Below are positions 13,208 through 13,296 of a stretch of DNA of 13,296 nt, piece by piece. Each line of letters begins with the position of its first letter. Within the stretch, counting starts at the first letter, position 1. This stretch comes from Baffinella frigidus (Eukaryota; Cryptophyceae; Cryptomonadales; Baffinellaceae). The DNA lies in NCBI GenBank assembly GCA_026770585.1, contig MU646347.1:150988-164283 (forward strand), read 5' to 3'. The notes under the pieces are model-generated. The model made no database searches, was not told where the DNA came from, and worked only from the letters and a program-made list of their open reading frames with translations. The translations under genes were made by a program, and so were the position numbers.

Positions 13208-13296
<89 letters not shown>
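13208..13296. repeat. (AT)n microsatellite at the window edge
   Basis: 89 bases of uninterrupted AT dinucleotide running to the end of the window. Such runs often stop assemblies, so the true length is unknown. Confidence 0.97.

Noticed and set aside
1-13296. tRNA, rRNA or other known structural RNA genes
   Set aside because: No cloverleaf with a T-loop GGTTCRANYCC-type box or other familiar RNA signature was found by eye; small RNAs of lineage-specific type could be missed.

Overview
The window is eukaryotic nuclear DNA, probably from a unicellular alga or protist. Supporting signs are spliceosomal exon boundaries, a GC-rich calcium-binding C2-domain exon, and many degenerate arrays of the plant/algal-type telomere unit TTTAGGG in both orientations. 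I cannot assign a genus. Coding density is very low; most of the sequence is repeats and fold-back (inverted-repeat) elements.

Layout. Bases 1-2220: telomere-like arrays, short direct repeats and three fold-back elements, with no convincing gene. Bases 2245-4045, minus strand: pieces of a gene for a Lys-Ala-Pro-rich protein. Its ATG exon is at 3913-4045, and at least three copies of a downstream exon (2378-2439, 2623-2681, 2870-2894) lie among TTTAGGG repeats. Bases 4200-8700: a repeat landscape. It holds a perfect 107-bp-arm palindrome nested in a larger fold-back element, itself nested in a ~1.15 kb inverted repeat, plus a dispersed ~140-bp repeat in five or six copies. Bases 8847-12711, plus strand: a split gene. 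Exon 1 (8847-9398) encodes an acidic N-terminus and a C2 domain with all five calcium-binding Asp. A 90-bp exon (11678-11767) and a 53-bp exon (12659-12711) together encode the start of a DUF4062-type domain, found at the N-terminus of NACHT/TPR/WD40 STAND proteins. All three junctions are in phase 0, so a C2-DUF4062 protein is the simplest model; it would continue beyond the window. Bases 12715-13296: more telomere-like repeats and an (AT)n microsatellite running off the end.

The most interesting pattern is shared by both genes. Single short exons exist as serial, partly decayed copies, each embedded in TTTAGGG/CCCTAAA sequence that forms the flanking introns. In the plus-strand gene the 90-bp exon has five copies: one intact, one with a TAG stop and lost acceptor, one with a diverged 3' half, one cut after 19 bases, and one without its 5' part. 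TTTAGGG-type sequence supplies some 5' splice sites directly, and CCCTAAA-type sequence lies just upstream of several acceptors, so intron ends are mutually complementary. Fold-back (MITE-like) elements of one family lie in the introns between the exon copies.
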